Assembly: GCA_034006035.1 (NCBI GenBank)
Contig: JAVETN010000009.1
Span: 47,322 to 111,321 of the forward strand
Reading direction: 5' to 3'
From: Desulforegulaceae bacterium
GTDB taxonomy: Bacteria; Desulfobacterota; Desulfobacteria; Desulfobacterales; JACKCP01
DNA length: 64,000 nucleotides
The notes below the pieces were generated by a model. It did not search any database. It saw only the letters and a list, made by a program, of their open reading frames with translations, and was not told where the DNA came from. This document shows, piece by piece, positions 17,208-25,588 of the stretch. The translations under genes and the position numbers were made by a program. Position 1 is the stretch's first letter; each line of letters starts with the position of its first letter.

Positions 17208-18881
17208 TTAATCTTCCTTTAATACAGCACCAAAATTTGCAGATTTAACATTCCTGCTATAGCGTGCCATATACCCCTTTTTGATTTTTGGCTCAGGTTT
17301 TATGATTTTTAAAAGCCTGGCTTCAATTTCTTTTTGATCAACTTTTAATTCTATTTTTTTTAAAGGAATATCAATTGCAATAATATCTCCTTCATTTACA
17401 GCTGCAATAACTCCGCCTTGGCTTGCTTCCGGTGAAACATGACCAATTGCCGCTCCTCTGGTACCTCCGGAAAATCTTCCGTCTGTTATAAGAGCAACAT
17501 CGGCATCAAGCCCCATTCCTGCAATTGAAGAAGTAGGAGTAAGCATTTCCCTCATTCCAGGGCCTCCCATGGGTCCTTCATACCTTATTACTATTACATC
17601 ACCCTTGTTTATCTTATTGGTGAGAATTGCTTCAGTTGCTTCTTCTTCTGAATTAAAAACCCTTGCAGGTCCTTCATGTATCATCATTTCTTCTCTTACT
17701 GCAGACTGCTTTACAACACAGCCGTTTTCAGCAAGATTTCCAAACAATACAGCAAGACCTCCAACTTTATGATAAGGGTCTTTAACAGACCTTATAACAT
17801 CACGATCTCTTACAACTGCACCTGCAATATTTTCACCAACAGTCTTTCCTGTTACTGTTAAAAGATCTGTGTTTATTACATTTATTTCTGACAACTCCTT
17901 GATTACCGCCTGAATTCCACCGGCCATATCAAGATCTTCAATATGATCTTTTCCTCCAGGACTCATTGAACAAATATGAGGAGTTTTTGAACTTATTTCA
18001 TTAATCATGGAAAGATCCATTTGAACACCTGCTTCGTTGGCAATTGCAGGAAGATGTAAAACTGTATTTGTTGAACATCCAAGTGCCATATCAACTGCAA
18101 GAGCATTTTGAAATGACTTTTCTGTCATTATATCGGAAGGCTTTATATCTTTTTCTAAAAGTTCAAGAATTTTCTGGCCAGTCATTTTTGCAAGTCTTAT
18201 TCTTCCAGCCATCACAGCAGGAATTGTCCCGTTTCCAGGAAGAGCCATTCCTATAGCTTCTGTAAGACAATTCATTGAGTTTGCTGTAAACATTCCTGAG
18301 CATGAGCCACAGGTTGGACAAGCTGAATCTTCAATTTCCAAAAGCTCAGCTTCTGTCATTGTATTGTTTCTTACAGCTCCAACAGCTTCAAAAACAGAAA
18401 TAAGATCTATTTTTTCATTCTTTTTTACGGGATGTCTTCCCGCAAGCATTGCCCCTCCGCTTACAACAATTGCTGGAATATCAAGTCGTGCAGCTGCCAT
18501 AAGCATCCCAGGTACAATTTTATCACAATTGGGAACAAGGACAATTGCATCAAAGGCATGGGCTTTTGCCATAATCTCAACTGAATCAGCAATGATTTCC
18601 CTGCTTCCAAGAGAATAGCTCATTCCAGTATGATTCATTGCTATTCCATCACAAACACCAATAGTTCCAAAGGAAAGAGGAAGCCCTCCAGCTGAATAAA
18701 CACCTGCTTTTACTGCATCAACTATTTTATCAAGATGAACATGACCCGGCACTATATCACTTGCAGAATGAGCAATACCAATCATTGGTCTTCTTATTTC
18801 ATCATCAGTATAACCCATTGACTTAAATAAAGCTCTATGTGGTGCTCTTTCAATCCCTTTTTTTGCATTATCACTTTTCAT
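17208..18881 (-). CDS. ilvD: Dihydroxy-acid dehydratase
   Basis: IlvD dehydrates dihydroxyisovalerate and dihydroxymethylvalerate to the 2-oxo acids with an Fe-S cluster. Cluster-ligand segments are visible: [10 protein letters not shown] and [20 protein letters not shown]. Start at ATG 18881 (MKSDNAKKG), because AAGGAG lies about 5 bases upstream; the longer frame to 18902 begins inside the attenuator region. It has 557 residues, the usual length. It is the first structural gene of the operon and lies immediately after the attenuator terminator, so its transcription depends on read-through. Confidence 0.96.
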   Translation of the reverse strand: MKSDNAKKGIERAPHRALFKSMGYTDDEIRRPMIGIAHSASDIVPGHVHLDKIVDAVKAGVYSAGGLPLSFGTIGVCDGIAMNHTGMSYSLGSREIIADSVEIMAKAHAFDAIVLVPNCDKIVPGMLMAAARLDIPAIVVSGGAMLAGRHPVKKNEKIDLISVFEAVGAVRNNTMTEAELLEIEDSACPTCGSCSGMFTANSMNCLTEAIGMALPGNGTIPAVMAGRIRLAKMTGQKILELLEKDIKPSDIMTEKSFQNALAVDMALGCSTNTVLHLPAIANEAGVQMDLSMINEISSKTPHICSMSPGGKDHIEDLDMAGGIQAVIKELSEINVINTDLLTVTGKTVGENIAGAVVRDRDVIRSVKDPYHKVGGLAVLFGNLAENGCVVKQSAVREEMMIHEGPARVFNSEEEATEAILTNKINKGDVIVIRYEGPMGGPGMREMLTPTSSIAGMGLDADVALITDGRFSGGTRGAAIGHVSPEASQGGVIAAVNEGDIIAIDIPLKKIELKVDQKEIEARLLKIIKPEPKIKKGYMARYSRNVKSANFGAVLKED

Positions 18882-18900
18882 TTTTTCTCCTTGTATAAAC

Positions 18901-18937
18901 AAAAAAACCGTTATCAGCCCCGGCTGATAACGGTTTT
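18901..18937 (-). terminator. Attenuator terminator upstream of ilvD
   Basis: A nearly perfect 16-bp stem (18904-18919 with 18922-18937; core CCGTTATCAGCC / GGCTGATAACGG) is followed on the minus strand by seven T. It sits between the leader peptide and ilvD, only about 20 bases before the ilvD start, so it must be bypassed for operon expression. Confidence 0.92.
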
Positions 18938-18951
18938 AAAATTTCTAATAT

Positions 18952-18966
18952 CTACCATTATCAACC
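18952..18966 (-). promoter_or_regulatory. Antiterminator segment of the ilv attenuator
   Basis: On the minus-strand RNA, GGTTGATAATGG (18966-18955), which overlaps the leader stop codon, can pair over 12 positions, two of them G-U, with CCGTTATCAGCC (18933-18922), the 5' arm of the terminator. The overlapping TAATGGTAG (18960-18952) is also a perfect 9-base complement of CTACCATTA (19038-19030) in the leader codons. This gives the 1:2, 2:3 and 3:4 alternatives of classical attenuation. Confidence 0.85.
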
Positions 18967-19050
18967 CGAGCAAGTATCCCTAAGGACGACTATGTCCATA
19001 ATAATGATAATTGAAATCTGGTTAACATCTAATGGTAGTTTCTGAAACAT
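18961..19050 (-). CDS. ilv operon leader peptide
   Basis: A 29-codon ORF from ATG 19050 to TGA 18963, preceded by AGAGGG about 8 bases upstream. The middle reads QISIIIIMDIVVL: six Ile, two Val and one Leu in twelve residues. Placed directly before the attenuator and the ilvDBNC-cimA genes, it is the expected ribosome-stalling control peptide: scarcity of charged tRNA-Ile or tRNA-Val stalls the ribosome over region 1 and lets the antiterminator form. The role is inferred from position, composition and the complementary segments, all of which are directly visible. Confidence 0.9.
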   Translation of the reverse strand: MFQKLPLDVNQISIIIIMDIVVLRDTCSG

Positions 19051-19079
19051 TTCTAAACCCTCTTAATTATGACTTAAAT

Positions 19080-19108
19080 TCTGTAGCAATATTAAATAAG
19101 CCTGTCAA
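19080..19108 (-). promoter_or_regulatory. Candidate promoter of the ilv operon
   Basis: On the minus strand, TTGACA (19108-19103, full consensus) is followed after 17 bases by TACAGA (19085-19080), a weak -10. Transcription would start roughly 25 bases before the leader ATG. Confidence 0.6.
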
Positions 19109-19238
19109 CAAAAAATCTTTTAAAAAACACAGTTTTTAACTGAAGGAAAACTCTCTTTTATACCGCTTCATGGTCAGCCTGCAACTTAATCTTGAAATAC
19201 TCCTATATTTAATCAAATAAATTCAGATCGCTAATAAT

Positions 19239-19257
19239 AAAAAACCCTGATTTCAGG
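19239..19257 (-). terminator. Terminator after phosphofructokinase gene
   Basis: CCTGA (19246-19250) pairs with TCAGG (19253-19257); on the minus strand a run of six T follows (19244-19239). It lies 7 bases after the stop codon. Confidence 0.65.
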
Positions 19258-19264
19258 CCAATAA

Positions 19265-20551
19265 CTAAATAAGAAAGTCACCCTGACCTGTTGACTCAAG
19301 AACTGCCTGCCATAATTTTCCCTGGGGTTTAACATGCTTTCTTTTTCCAGCACAAAGTTCCATGGGAATATGAATAAATCTATTATTTATACATCCTACA
19401 AGCATATCAGTCCTTCCTGTCATTCCTGCATGAACAGCATCGCGAGCAAGAAAGCCACAAAAAACACTGTCATTGGAATTAGCAGGAAGACTTCTGATCA
19501 TATAGCTTGGATCAATATATTTGATTGAATGGGGAATGTTTTTCTCACTTAAATAACTTTGGATATTTTCTTTAAGATAAAGCCCAATATCATGAAGCTT
19601 GGTGTTTCCTGATTTATCTTTGCCAGTATCCTCATTAAAAAACTCCTGCCCTGCTCCCTCAGCGGCTACAATTACAGCGTGTTTTCTTTCCTTTAATCTT
19701 TTTTCAATTGCAGGTAAAAGCCCCCCTTCTCCCTTGAGCTTAAATTTTACTTCAGGAATAAGAACAAAATTTGCATCCTGCTGGGCAAGGGAAGCCGAGG
19801 CAGCAATAAACCCAGAATATCTTCCCATAAGCTTTACAAGCCCAATACCATTTGGGAATCCAATTGCTTCGTTATGGGCTGCTCTTATTGCTCTTGCAGC
19901 TTCGGAAACAGCAGTATCAAACCCAAATGATCTTTCAGTAATTACAATGTCATTATCTATGGTTTTTGGAATTCCTATTATAGAAATTTTAAGATTTTTT
20001 TCTAAAATTCTAACTGCAAGTTTATGAGCAGCCTTTAAAGTTCCATCACCGCCAATCATAAAAAGAATCTGAATATTTAGTCTTTCAAGGCTGTCTATTA
20101 TTTCATCAAGGTTTTGTTCTCCTCTTGATGAGCCAAGCATTGAACCTCCCTGATCCATTATTCTCTCAACCATTGGAGGGTTAAGTTCTAAAACATCATG
20201 TCCATAAGAAGGAATAAATCCTTGAAGACCGTGTTTGATTCCAAAAATCTTTTTTACACTGTACCTATAATGCAACCCTAAAACAATAGCTCGTATTATA
20301 TCATTTAATCCCGGACAAAGCCCTCCGCATGTAACAACAGCACACCTTGTATTTACAGGATCAAAATAAATTTTTTTTCTGGGCCCTGCTGATTCAAAAT
20401 ATTTTGGAAAATCTTCATTATCATCCAAAAAATCCGGCTCATAAAAAATCTTTCTTTCGTTTGAAACAAAGTCTGAAAGCTTGGATTTATGCTGGCTGTA
20501 AATTGGAGACTCAAGTTTTGGTTTACCAAGTGTTTTTATTTCTATATTCAT
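19265..20551 (-). CDS. 6-phosphofructokinase (ATP-type residue pattern)
   Basis: A 428-residue phosphofructokinase phosphorylating fructose 6-phosphate. Family segments: VVTCGGLCPGLNDIIRA, GSSRGEQ, MIGGDGTLKAAHKLA, IIGIPKTIDNDI, GFDTAV, LMGRYSGFIAA and IDPSYMIRS. The Gly after GGD is the residue usually linked to ATP use, while the Lys of PKTIDND is shared with PPi enzymes; this mixed pattern is seen in the long-chain ATP-PFKs such as those of plants and trypanosomes. An N-terminal extension of about 75 residues is present, as in that clade. It follows kdsD on the same strand (47 bases apart). The phosphoryl donor should be tested, not assumed. Confidence 0.88.
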   Translation of the reverse strand: MNIEIKTLGKPKLESPIYSQHKSKLSDFVSNERKIFYEPDFLDDNEDFPKYFESAGPRKKIYFDPVNTRCAVVTCGGLCPGLNDIIRAIVLGLHYRYSVKKIFGIKHGLQGFIPSYGHDVLELNPPMVERIMDQGGSMLGSSRGEQNLDEIIDSLERLNIQILFMIGGDGTLKAAHKLAVRILEKNLKISIIGIPKTIDNDIVITERSFGFDTAVSEAARAIRAAHNEAIGFPNGIGLVKLMGRYSGFIAASASLAQQDANFVLIPEVKFKLKGEGGLLPAIEKRLKERKHAVIVAAEGAGQEFFNEDTGKDKSGNTKLHDIGLYLKENIQSYLSEKNIPHSIKYIDPSYMIRSLPANSNDSVFCGFLARDAVHAGMTGRTDMLVGCINNRFIHIPMELCAGKRKHVKPQGKLWQAVLESTGQGDFLI

Positions 20552-20598
20552 TTACCCACCTTGTAAAATTCTAAGTTTTAAATCTTTAAGCTTTAAAA

Positions 20599-21579
20599 TC
20601 ATTGCCCGCTAAATTTAAGTTCGCCTTTACCAAGAATATCATGGAGATGCAAAATTCCTACAACCTTGTTATCAAAATCAACAACTGGAAGAACAGTGAT
20701 CTGATTTGTTTCCATAAGATTAAGGGAGTCATAAACAGGAGAACCCAAAAAAGCCAAAAGAGGCTTTTTTGTCATATATTCCTTTACAGAAATTTTAAAA
20801 TCTATTTTTCTATCAACTATAAACCGTCTTATATCACCGTCTGTTAGAACTCCTGATAATTTATTATTTTTTTCAATTATAAAAACAGCCCCAAGATTTT
20901 TTTCGTCAAGAATTTCAAGGGCAACTCCTAGGTCAGACTCAATTGGAACAAGAGGAGTTTTTTCCATTGAATTCATAAGTTCTTCTACTTTCATGGAAAG
21001 CCTTTTACCAAGGAGACCCCCGGGATGAAATTTTTTAAAATCTTCTTTTTTAAATCCTTTTTTTAAAATCAATGCTGATGCAAGAGCATCTCCAGCACAT
21101 AAAAGTGCAGTGGTACTTGAAGTGGGAGCAAGATTTAAAGGGCAGGCTTCTTTTTCTACTCCTGTATCAATAACCAAATCAGAGTTTTTGGCAAGGGTTG
21201 AGTTTTTGTTTCCTGTAAATGAAATTACAGGACAACCAGCTCTTTTCACCGAGGAAAGGACCATATTTAATTCTGTGGTTTCTCCGCTGTTTGAAAGCCC
21301 TATAAATATATCTTCTTTTTTTAAAATACCAAGATCTCCATGCATTGCTTCAACTGGATGAAGAAAGATTGAATAGGTTCCAGTTGAATTTAAAGTTGCA
21401 GAAATTTTTCTTCCAACAAGCCCTGATTTACCAATGCCTGAAATTACAACTTTTCCCTTGGAAAATGAAATTAACTCAACTGCCCTTACAAAATTTTCAT
21501 CAATCTTGTCCCTGACAAATAAAAGAGACTCTGCCTCCTGGGTAAATATATATTTTATATCATCTACTATATTGTTCAT
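20599..21579 (-). CDS. kdsD: D-arabinose 5-phosphate isomerase (KdsD/KpsF/GutQ family)
   Basis: Isomerises ribulose 5-phosphate to arabinose 5-phosphate, the first step towards Kdo of lipopolysaccharide. The SIS sugar-isomerase domain covers about residues 40-170 (VISGIGKSGLVGRKISATL; HPVEAMHGDLG; SNSGETTEL), followed by two CBS domains (about 205-262 and 270-322). At 326 residues it has the full two-domain length. It is transcribed towards the phosphofructokinase gene, probably as one unit. Other Kdo genes are not in this window. Confidence 0.93.
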   Translation of the reverse strand: MNNIVDDIKYIFTQEAESLLFVRDKIDENFVRAVELISFSKGKVVISGIGKSGLVGRKISATLNSTGTYSIFLHPVEAMHGDLGILKKEDIFIGLSNSGETTELNMVLSSVKRAGCPVISFTGNKNSTLAKNSDLVIDTGVEKEACPLNLAPTSSTTALLCAGDALASALILKKGFKKEDFKKFHPGGLLGKRLSMKVEELMNSMEKTPLVPIESDLGVALEILDEKNLGAVFIIEKNNKLSGVLTDGDIRRFIVDRKIDFKISVKEYMTKKPLLAFLGSPVYDSLNLMETNQITVLPVVDFDNKVVGILHLHDILGKGELKFSGQ

Positions 21580-21901
21580 TGAATTCTTCGCCTTTTTTAA
21601 TTAAATAAAATAATTTATATATGACTTCAGATTAAAATATCAATCTATATATAAACTTCACACCTAAATTACAGTTTATCCAGCCAGAAAACTTATGGAT
21701 TCAAAGCTTTGATCAAACAAATAAATCCTTAGTTAGATTGTAAATTTCACCTTTTATAAAAAATCTTCTAAGATTTTGGTTATATTTGAAATTGACACTT
21801 TATTTTATTTGATTTATAGAAGTAAAGTTTTTGTTTTGGAATTAAAATTTTTAAATTTAACACAGTCCTCAATTAAAAAAAGTTATATCAGGGAGTAAAT
21901 A
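21580..21901. other. Intergenic region between kdsD and PxxKW gene
   Basis: About 320 bases between divergently transcribed genes. It holds a good plus-strand promoter (21792-21820) and is otherwise AT-rich with no ORF or RNA gene recognised. Confidence 0.5.
21792..21820 (+). promoter_or_regulatory. Sigma-70 promoter of the PxxKW gene
   Basis: TTGACA (21792-21797) and TATAGA (21815-21820) with 17-base spacing, about 80 bases before the start codon. A full -35 and a 4-of-6 -10 match. Confidence 0.6.
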
Positions 21902-22180
21902 ATGATTTGCACAACAACTCGTAATGGTGACGAATGCGTATTAATGACATCTAAAGGCTGTTCTTTTGAAGGTGGAACCTGTCTTCCTATTGCTGAACAA
22001 TGCGAAGGATGCTCAAGGGTTAAAACATATGATGCTGGCAAATACTGTACTGCTTTTCCAGCTCCTGCAGAACAATGGAGACTTGGCAACTGCACCATGG
22101 CTACTCATATGGCAGTTCAAAAAGCCGTCGTTGACGGAAAAAAGAAAGTCAACCCGCTCAAAGCTTCAAAACGCCGTTAA
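21902..22180 (+). CDS. PxxKW-family cysteine-rich small protein
   Basis: A 92-residue soluble protein with eight Cys in the first 61 residues or so (CTTTRNGDEC, KGCSFEGGTC, EQCEGCSRV, KYC, GNC) and a conserved-looking tail NPLKASKRR. Layout and tail match, from memory, the small PxxKW cysteine-rich family of Deltaproteobacteria; here the naming motif reads PAPAEQW, with Gln in place of Lys. The Cys pattern suggests metal binding or an Fe-S or redox role, but no activity is known to me. A strong promoter, a good ribosome-binding site (GGGAG, spacing 6) and its own terminator indicate an independently and probably well expressed monocistronic gene. Confidence 0.8.
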   Translation: MICTTTRNGDECVLMTSKGCSFEGGTCLPIAEQCEGCSRVKTYDAGKYCTAFPAPAEQWRLGNCTMATHMAVQKAVVDGKKKVNPLKASKRR

Positions 22181-22185
22181 AAATG

Positions 22186-22212
22186 AAAAAGCGGTTTTAA
22201 AACCGCTTTTTT
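22186..22212 (+). terminator. Terminator after PxxKW gene
   Basis: AAAAAGCGGTTTT (22186-22198) and AAAACCGCTTTTTT form a perfect stem with a T run, a few bases after the stop codon. Confidence 0.9.
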
Positions 22213-22284
22213 CACTCTTTTTATACCATCGGCCAAAAACAATTAGATTGGATAATTGTTTTTTACTTTTCCTAAACTCAATTA

Positions 22285-23649
22285 TCAGACGCTTAAATCC
22301 AGATTTTTAAGAGTTTTTTCAAATTTAGTTTTATATGGATTTATATATTGTTCTCTTGCCTCTTTTTTAGCATCAAGAACTTCAAGTAATTTATCAATAC
22401 GTTCCTTTATATGTTCTCCAAGCTCACTAAAAATTGAACTTGAATTATTAATGGATTCTTTTCGTCTTGTATTAAGAGATTCTTTTAATTCTTCTATTCT
22501 TTCCTTAAAAATAGAAAAATAATCAGGTTTTTTAAAAGTTTCTGTCCCACCTTGATTTTGAAGACTTTTCAAATCACCATTGTTTTTATCAATTTCTTTT
22601 TCTTCATAATTATTAAGATCTGCCAGATCCATCTGGTATACATGGCCTGATTCACCAGTTTCCTTTAAAAAAAGTCCTGTTGATCTCAAAACAGCCTCTG
22701 TATTTCCCTTTGAATCTGTAATTGTGTGTGGGCTTTGGCTGTAACCAAGATAAATTGCCCCTATATTTGCGTCCAAAAGACCGCTTAGATAACCATCTTC
22801 ACCGTCTGTACCCGGTCTCCAGATGGAAAGTTTTGAAAAAATATCATCATTTTCATCTATCCATCCATTGTTATCATCATCATAAGCTGCAAGATCAGCA
22901 AACCCATTTCCTGAAGAGGTTCCAAAAAGCTCTGTCCCATCATTTATCTTTCCATCTCCATTAATATCAAAAGCTAAAAAACCGCTTCCTTTTCCAGGGG
23001 CTTTTAATTTTTCTTTTACTCCGTCACTATTTAAATCAAAAGAAAAAAACTTGTCTGATAAAGACGGAGTTCCCTCTTCAAATTGAATTATAAGAGGATC
23101 AATAAGTTGATTCATTGAAATTTTGGCATTAACACTTTTTTCAGATACAAAATTTCTTTCCATGGAAAGATGCATCCCAAAACTGATTTCCCTGCCGTCT
23201 TCTGTTGTTACAAATCCCTTGGTATCAACTATTGTTTGTTCATTAATCTCCAATCTTTCTGTCTGGGAAAAAAGCACTTGGATTGAATTACCTGTATTAA
23301 AGTTTTGTGAAGGTCCTTGAAGTTCGGACATATTTACCAAAATATTTTCGCTTGTAAAATCAGCATTGACTCCTGAAACATGGGATACAATTTTTGAAAC
23401 AAGGTTTTTATTAGGGTCTGTTACATTTAAGTTATTATCTGTTTTTCTTATTTCTGTTGTTTTATTGGATTGAGAAAAGGCTGAATTAAAATATTTTTGT
23501 TTTGCCTTAAAACTTATTTGGTTAGAGTCATCAAGACTTTTTTTATCCTGATCATTGAAAAAAATTCCCTTAATTTGAGAATTTCTTTGTGAAACACTTG
23601 AATATTGATGTTTTGACTCAAAGGAAACATCATAGGATGAAATCTTCAT
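22285..23649 (-). CDS. EF-hand-like calcium-binding protein
   Basis: A 454-residue Ser/Asn/Asp-rich protein without a recognisable signal peptide. Three EF-hand-type loops occur between about residues 204 and 272: DLNSDGVKEKL, DINGDGKINDGTELFG and DDDNNGWIDENDDIF, within a region (GSGFLAFDINGDG, SGNGFADLAAYD) that recurs in secreted or surface calcium-binding proteins of proteobacteria. The segment after it (GYLSGLLDANIGAIYLGYSQ) often follows these loops. The C-terminal ~110 residues are Lys/Glu-rich and probably helical or coiled. Export and function are not visible; calcium binding is inferred from the loop residues. AAGGA precedes the ATG. Confidence 0.7.
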   Translation of the reverse strand: MKISSYDVSFESKHQYSSVSQRNSQIKGIFFNDQDKKSLDDSNQISFKAKQKYFNSAFSQSNKTTEIRKTDNNLNVTDPNKNLVSKIVSHVSGVNADFTSENILVNMSELQGPSQNFNTGNSIQVLFSQTERLEINEQTIVDTKGFVTTEDGREISFGMHLSMERNFVSEKSVNAKISMNQLIDPLIIQFEEGTPSLSDKFFSFDLNSDGVKEKLKAPGKGSGFLAFDINGDGKINDGTELFGTSSGNGFADLAAYDDDNNGWIDENDDIFSKLSIWRPGTDGEDGYLSGLLDANIGAIYLGYSQSPHTITDSKGNTEAVLRSTGLFLKETGESGHVYQMDLADLNNYEEKEIDKNNGDLKSLQNQGGTETFKKPDYFSIFKERIEELKESLNTRRKESINNSSSIFSELGEHIKERIDKLLEVLDAKKEAREQYINPYKTKFEKTLKNLDLSV

Positions 23650-23761
23650 GGGTTTTTTCCTTCCCTGGCTTTTATCAATAACCGTCTTCCATGACAGTTT
23701 GATTTACTTTAGATTACTCTGAATTTTATTATCGTTATTTTTTGATAAAAGCTTTAGGAGT

Positions 23762-25585
23762 TTAATCTTTTTTAAGTTCAAGTTCTAAAGATTCAAGATA
23801 TCCCCATCTTTCATAGAGAGCTTCATTTTTTTCCTGGGCTTTTTTTAAATCCTCACAAACTTTTATATAATCTTCAGTCTTTTTCATAAGTTCTGTATCT
23901 GAAGCCTTTATTTCAAGTTTGCTTATAAGCTCTTCATTTTCAAGAATTTTTTCTTCCATTGTGTCAAGTTCAAGCTGATATTTATAAGAAAGTTTCCTGG
24001 GCTTGTTATCCAACCTGTTTTTTCCTTGAGTTTTCTTTTTTTCCTTTTTTTCTGTTTTTTTCTCAGATTCAGCTAACTCTTCCTGCCATTGGCCAAGCTC
24101 ATGATAAATTCCTAATTTTCCATGATTATTAATTCCAACATATTTTGAACCAATTGCTTTTGCAAAATACCTGTCATGGGTAACAGCGACAACGCATCCT
24201 TCAAAATTTAAAAGTGCATCTTCAAGCATTTCTATTGTTGGAATATCAAGATCATTTGTAGGCTCATCAAGAAAAATAAGATCACAAGGAGTTCTAATGA
24301 GATCAGCCATTAAAACTCTTGCCTGCTCGCCACCAGAAAGTGAATGTACTGGTTGATTTATCTGTTCTTTTGCAATCCCGAATTTTTTCAACCAGGAAAT
24401 AATATGAAGTTTTCTATTTTTAACAATAACTGAGTCAGAGTCTGGAGCAAGAATTTCTTTTGGAGTTTTACTTTTATCAAGGAACGCTCTTTTTTGATCA
24501 AAGTAAATTATTTTCAAGTTTTCAACATGGTCAATTTTTCCCTTGTCAGGGAAACTTTGACCTGAAAGCATATCAACAAGAGTTGTTTTTCCGCTTCCAT
24601 TAGCACCCAAAATAGAAACTCTATCGTTTCTTTGAAGAACAATTGAAAAATTATCAATAATTGTTTTTCCATTAAATGATTTGGAAATTTCCTTTGCACT
24701 TACAAGTCTTTTAGTTTTTCTACCTGTTGACTCAAACTCTATTTCAGGAGAAAGATTAACATTATCCCTTGATCTTGTTTGGGAAAGCTCATCTTTTAGC
24801 TCATAGGCTTTATCAATTCTAAACTTTGCTTTTGTAGTTCTTGCCTTTGGAGATCTTGAAAGCCAATCGTCTTCCCTTCTCATTTTATTTGCAAGAGAGA
24901 GAACCTTATCAGACTGATTCTGAAGAAACAGGTCTTTTTTATTTAAAAAAGTTTCAAAATTTCCCTCTACAATAAAGTGGGAACCTGGAAACACAGGTGA
25001 AATTTCAATTATTTTATCTGCGCAATTATTTAAAAATTCCCTATCATGGGTAACCGACATATAAGTAATACCAGAATTGTTGAGCATATTTTCAAGCCAT
25101 TCTATTCCATTTAGATCAAGATGGTTTGTTGGCTCATCAAGAAGAAGAATATCAGGAAGCTGCATCATGGCACAGGTAAGGGCAAGTCTTTTTTTCATTC
25201 CCCCTGAAAAAAGCCCAACTTTTGTATCATCATATTCACTCATACCTGAAAGGCCTGTTACTTTTCTTATTTCGCCTTCTTTTCCAGGATTTTTTTCAAG
25301 AGATTTTTCTATTGAACTTGAAATAATATTTCCAACAATAAAAGAGTCTTCAAAATCAGGATCCTGGTCAAGATACTCGCAATTAAGACCTTTTACCCTA
25401 TTTATTTCTCCATTATCAGGTGATACAAGCCCTGAAATAATTTTTAGAAGAGTTGATTTACCAGCTCCATTTGGTCCTATTATTCCAATTTTATCTCCCT
25501 TTTCTATTCCAAGGGAAAAATTTTCAAAAAGAAGTTCAAAACCATAGGTTTTTTCAATATTCAAAAGGTTCATAAGATAAGACAT
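23762..25585 (-). CDS. ABC-F family ATPase (Uup-like)
   Basis: A 607-residue soluble protein with two ATP-binding cassettes and no membrane segments. First cassette: Walker A GPNGAGKST (residues 37-45), signature FSGGMKKRLAL, Walker B LLLDEPTNHLDL. Second: GANGSGKTT, signature LSGGEQARVLM, Walker B LIFLDEPTNDLDI. A charged linker separates them, and the C-terminal ~90 residues (from about 520) form a Lys/Glu-rich coiled coil, as in Uup, a DNA- and ribosome-associated ABC-F protein. ABC-F proteins act on ribosomes or nucleic acid and do not transport. It starts 3 bases after rlmD ends, so the two are co-transcribed. Confidence 0.92.
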   Translation of the reverse strand: MSYLMNLLNIEKTYGFELLFENFSLGIEKGDKIGIIGPNGAGKSTLLKIISGLVSPDNGEINRVKGLNCEYLDQDPDFEDSFIVGNIISSSIEKSLEKNPGKEGEIRKVTGLSGMSEYDDTKVGLFSGGMKKRLALTCAMMQLPDILLLDEPTNHLDLNGIEWLENMLNNSGITYMSVTHDREFLNNCADKIIEISPVFPGSHFIVEGNFETFLNKKDLFLQNQSDKVLSLANKMRREDDWLSRSPKARTTKAKFRIDKAYELKDELSQTRSRDNVNLSPEIEFESTGRKTKRLVSAKEISKSFNGKTIIDNFSIVLQRNDRVSILGANGSGKTTLVDMLSGQSFPDKGKIDHVENLKIIYFDQKRAFLDKSKTPKEILAPDSDSVIVKNRKLHIISWLKKFGIAKEQINQPVHSLSGGEQARVLMADLIRTPCDLIFLDEPTNDLDIPTIEMLEDALLNFEGCVVAVTHDRYFAKAIGSKYVGINNHGKLGIYHELGQWQEELAESEKKTEKKEKKKTQGKNRLDNKPRKLSYKYQLELDTMEEKILENEELISKLEIKASDTELMKKTEDYIKVCEDLKKAQEKNEALYERWGYLESLELELKKD

Positions 25586-25588
25586 TTT

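Noticed and set aside
25077..25547. Plus-strand ORF of 156 codons inside the ABC-F gene
   Set aside because: Antisense to both conserved Walker motifs of the first cassette; no start signal.
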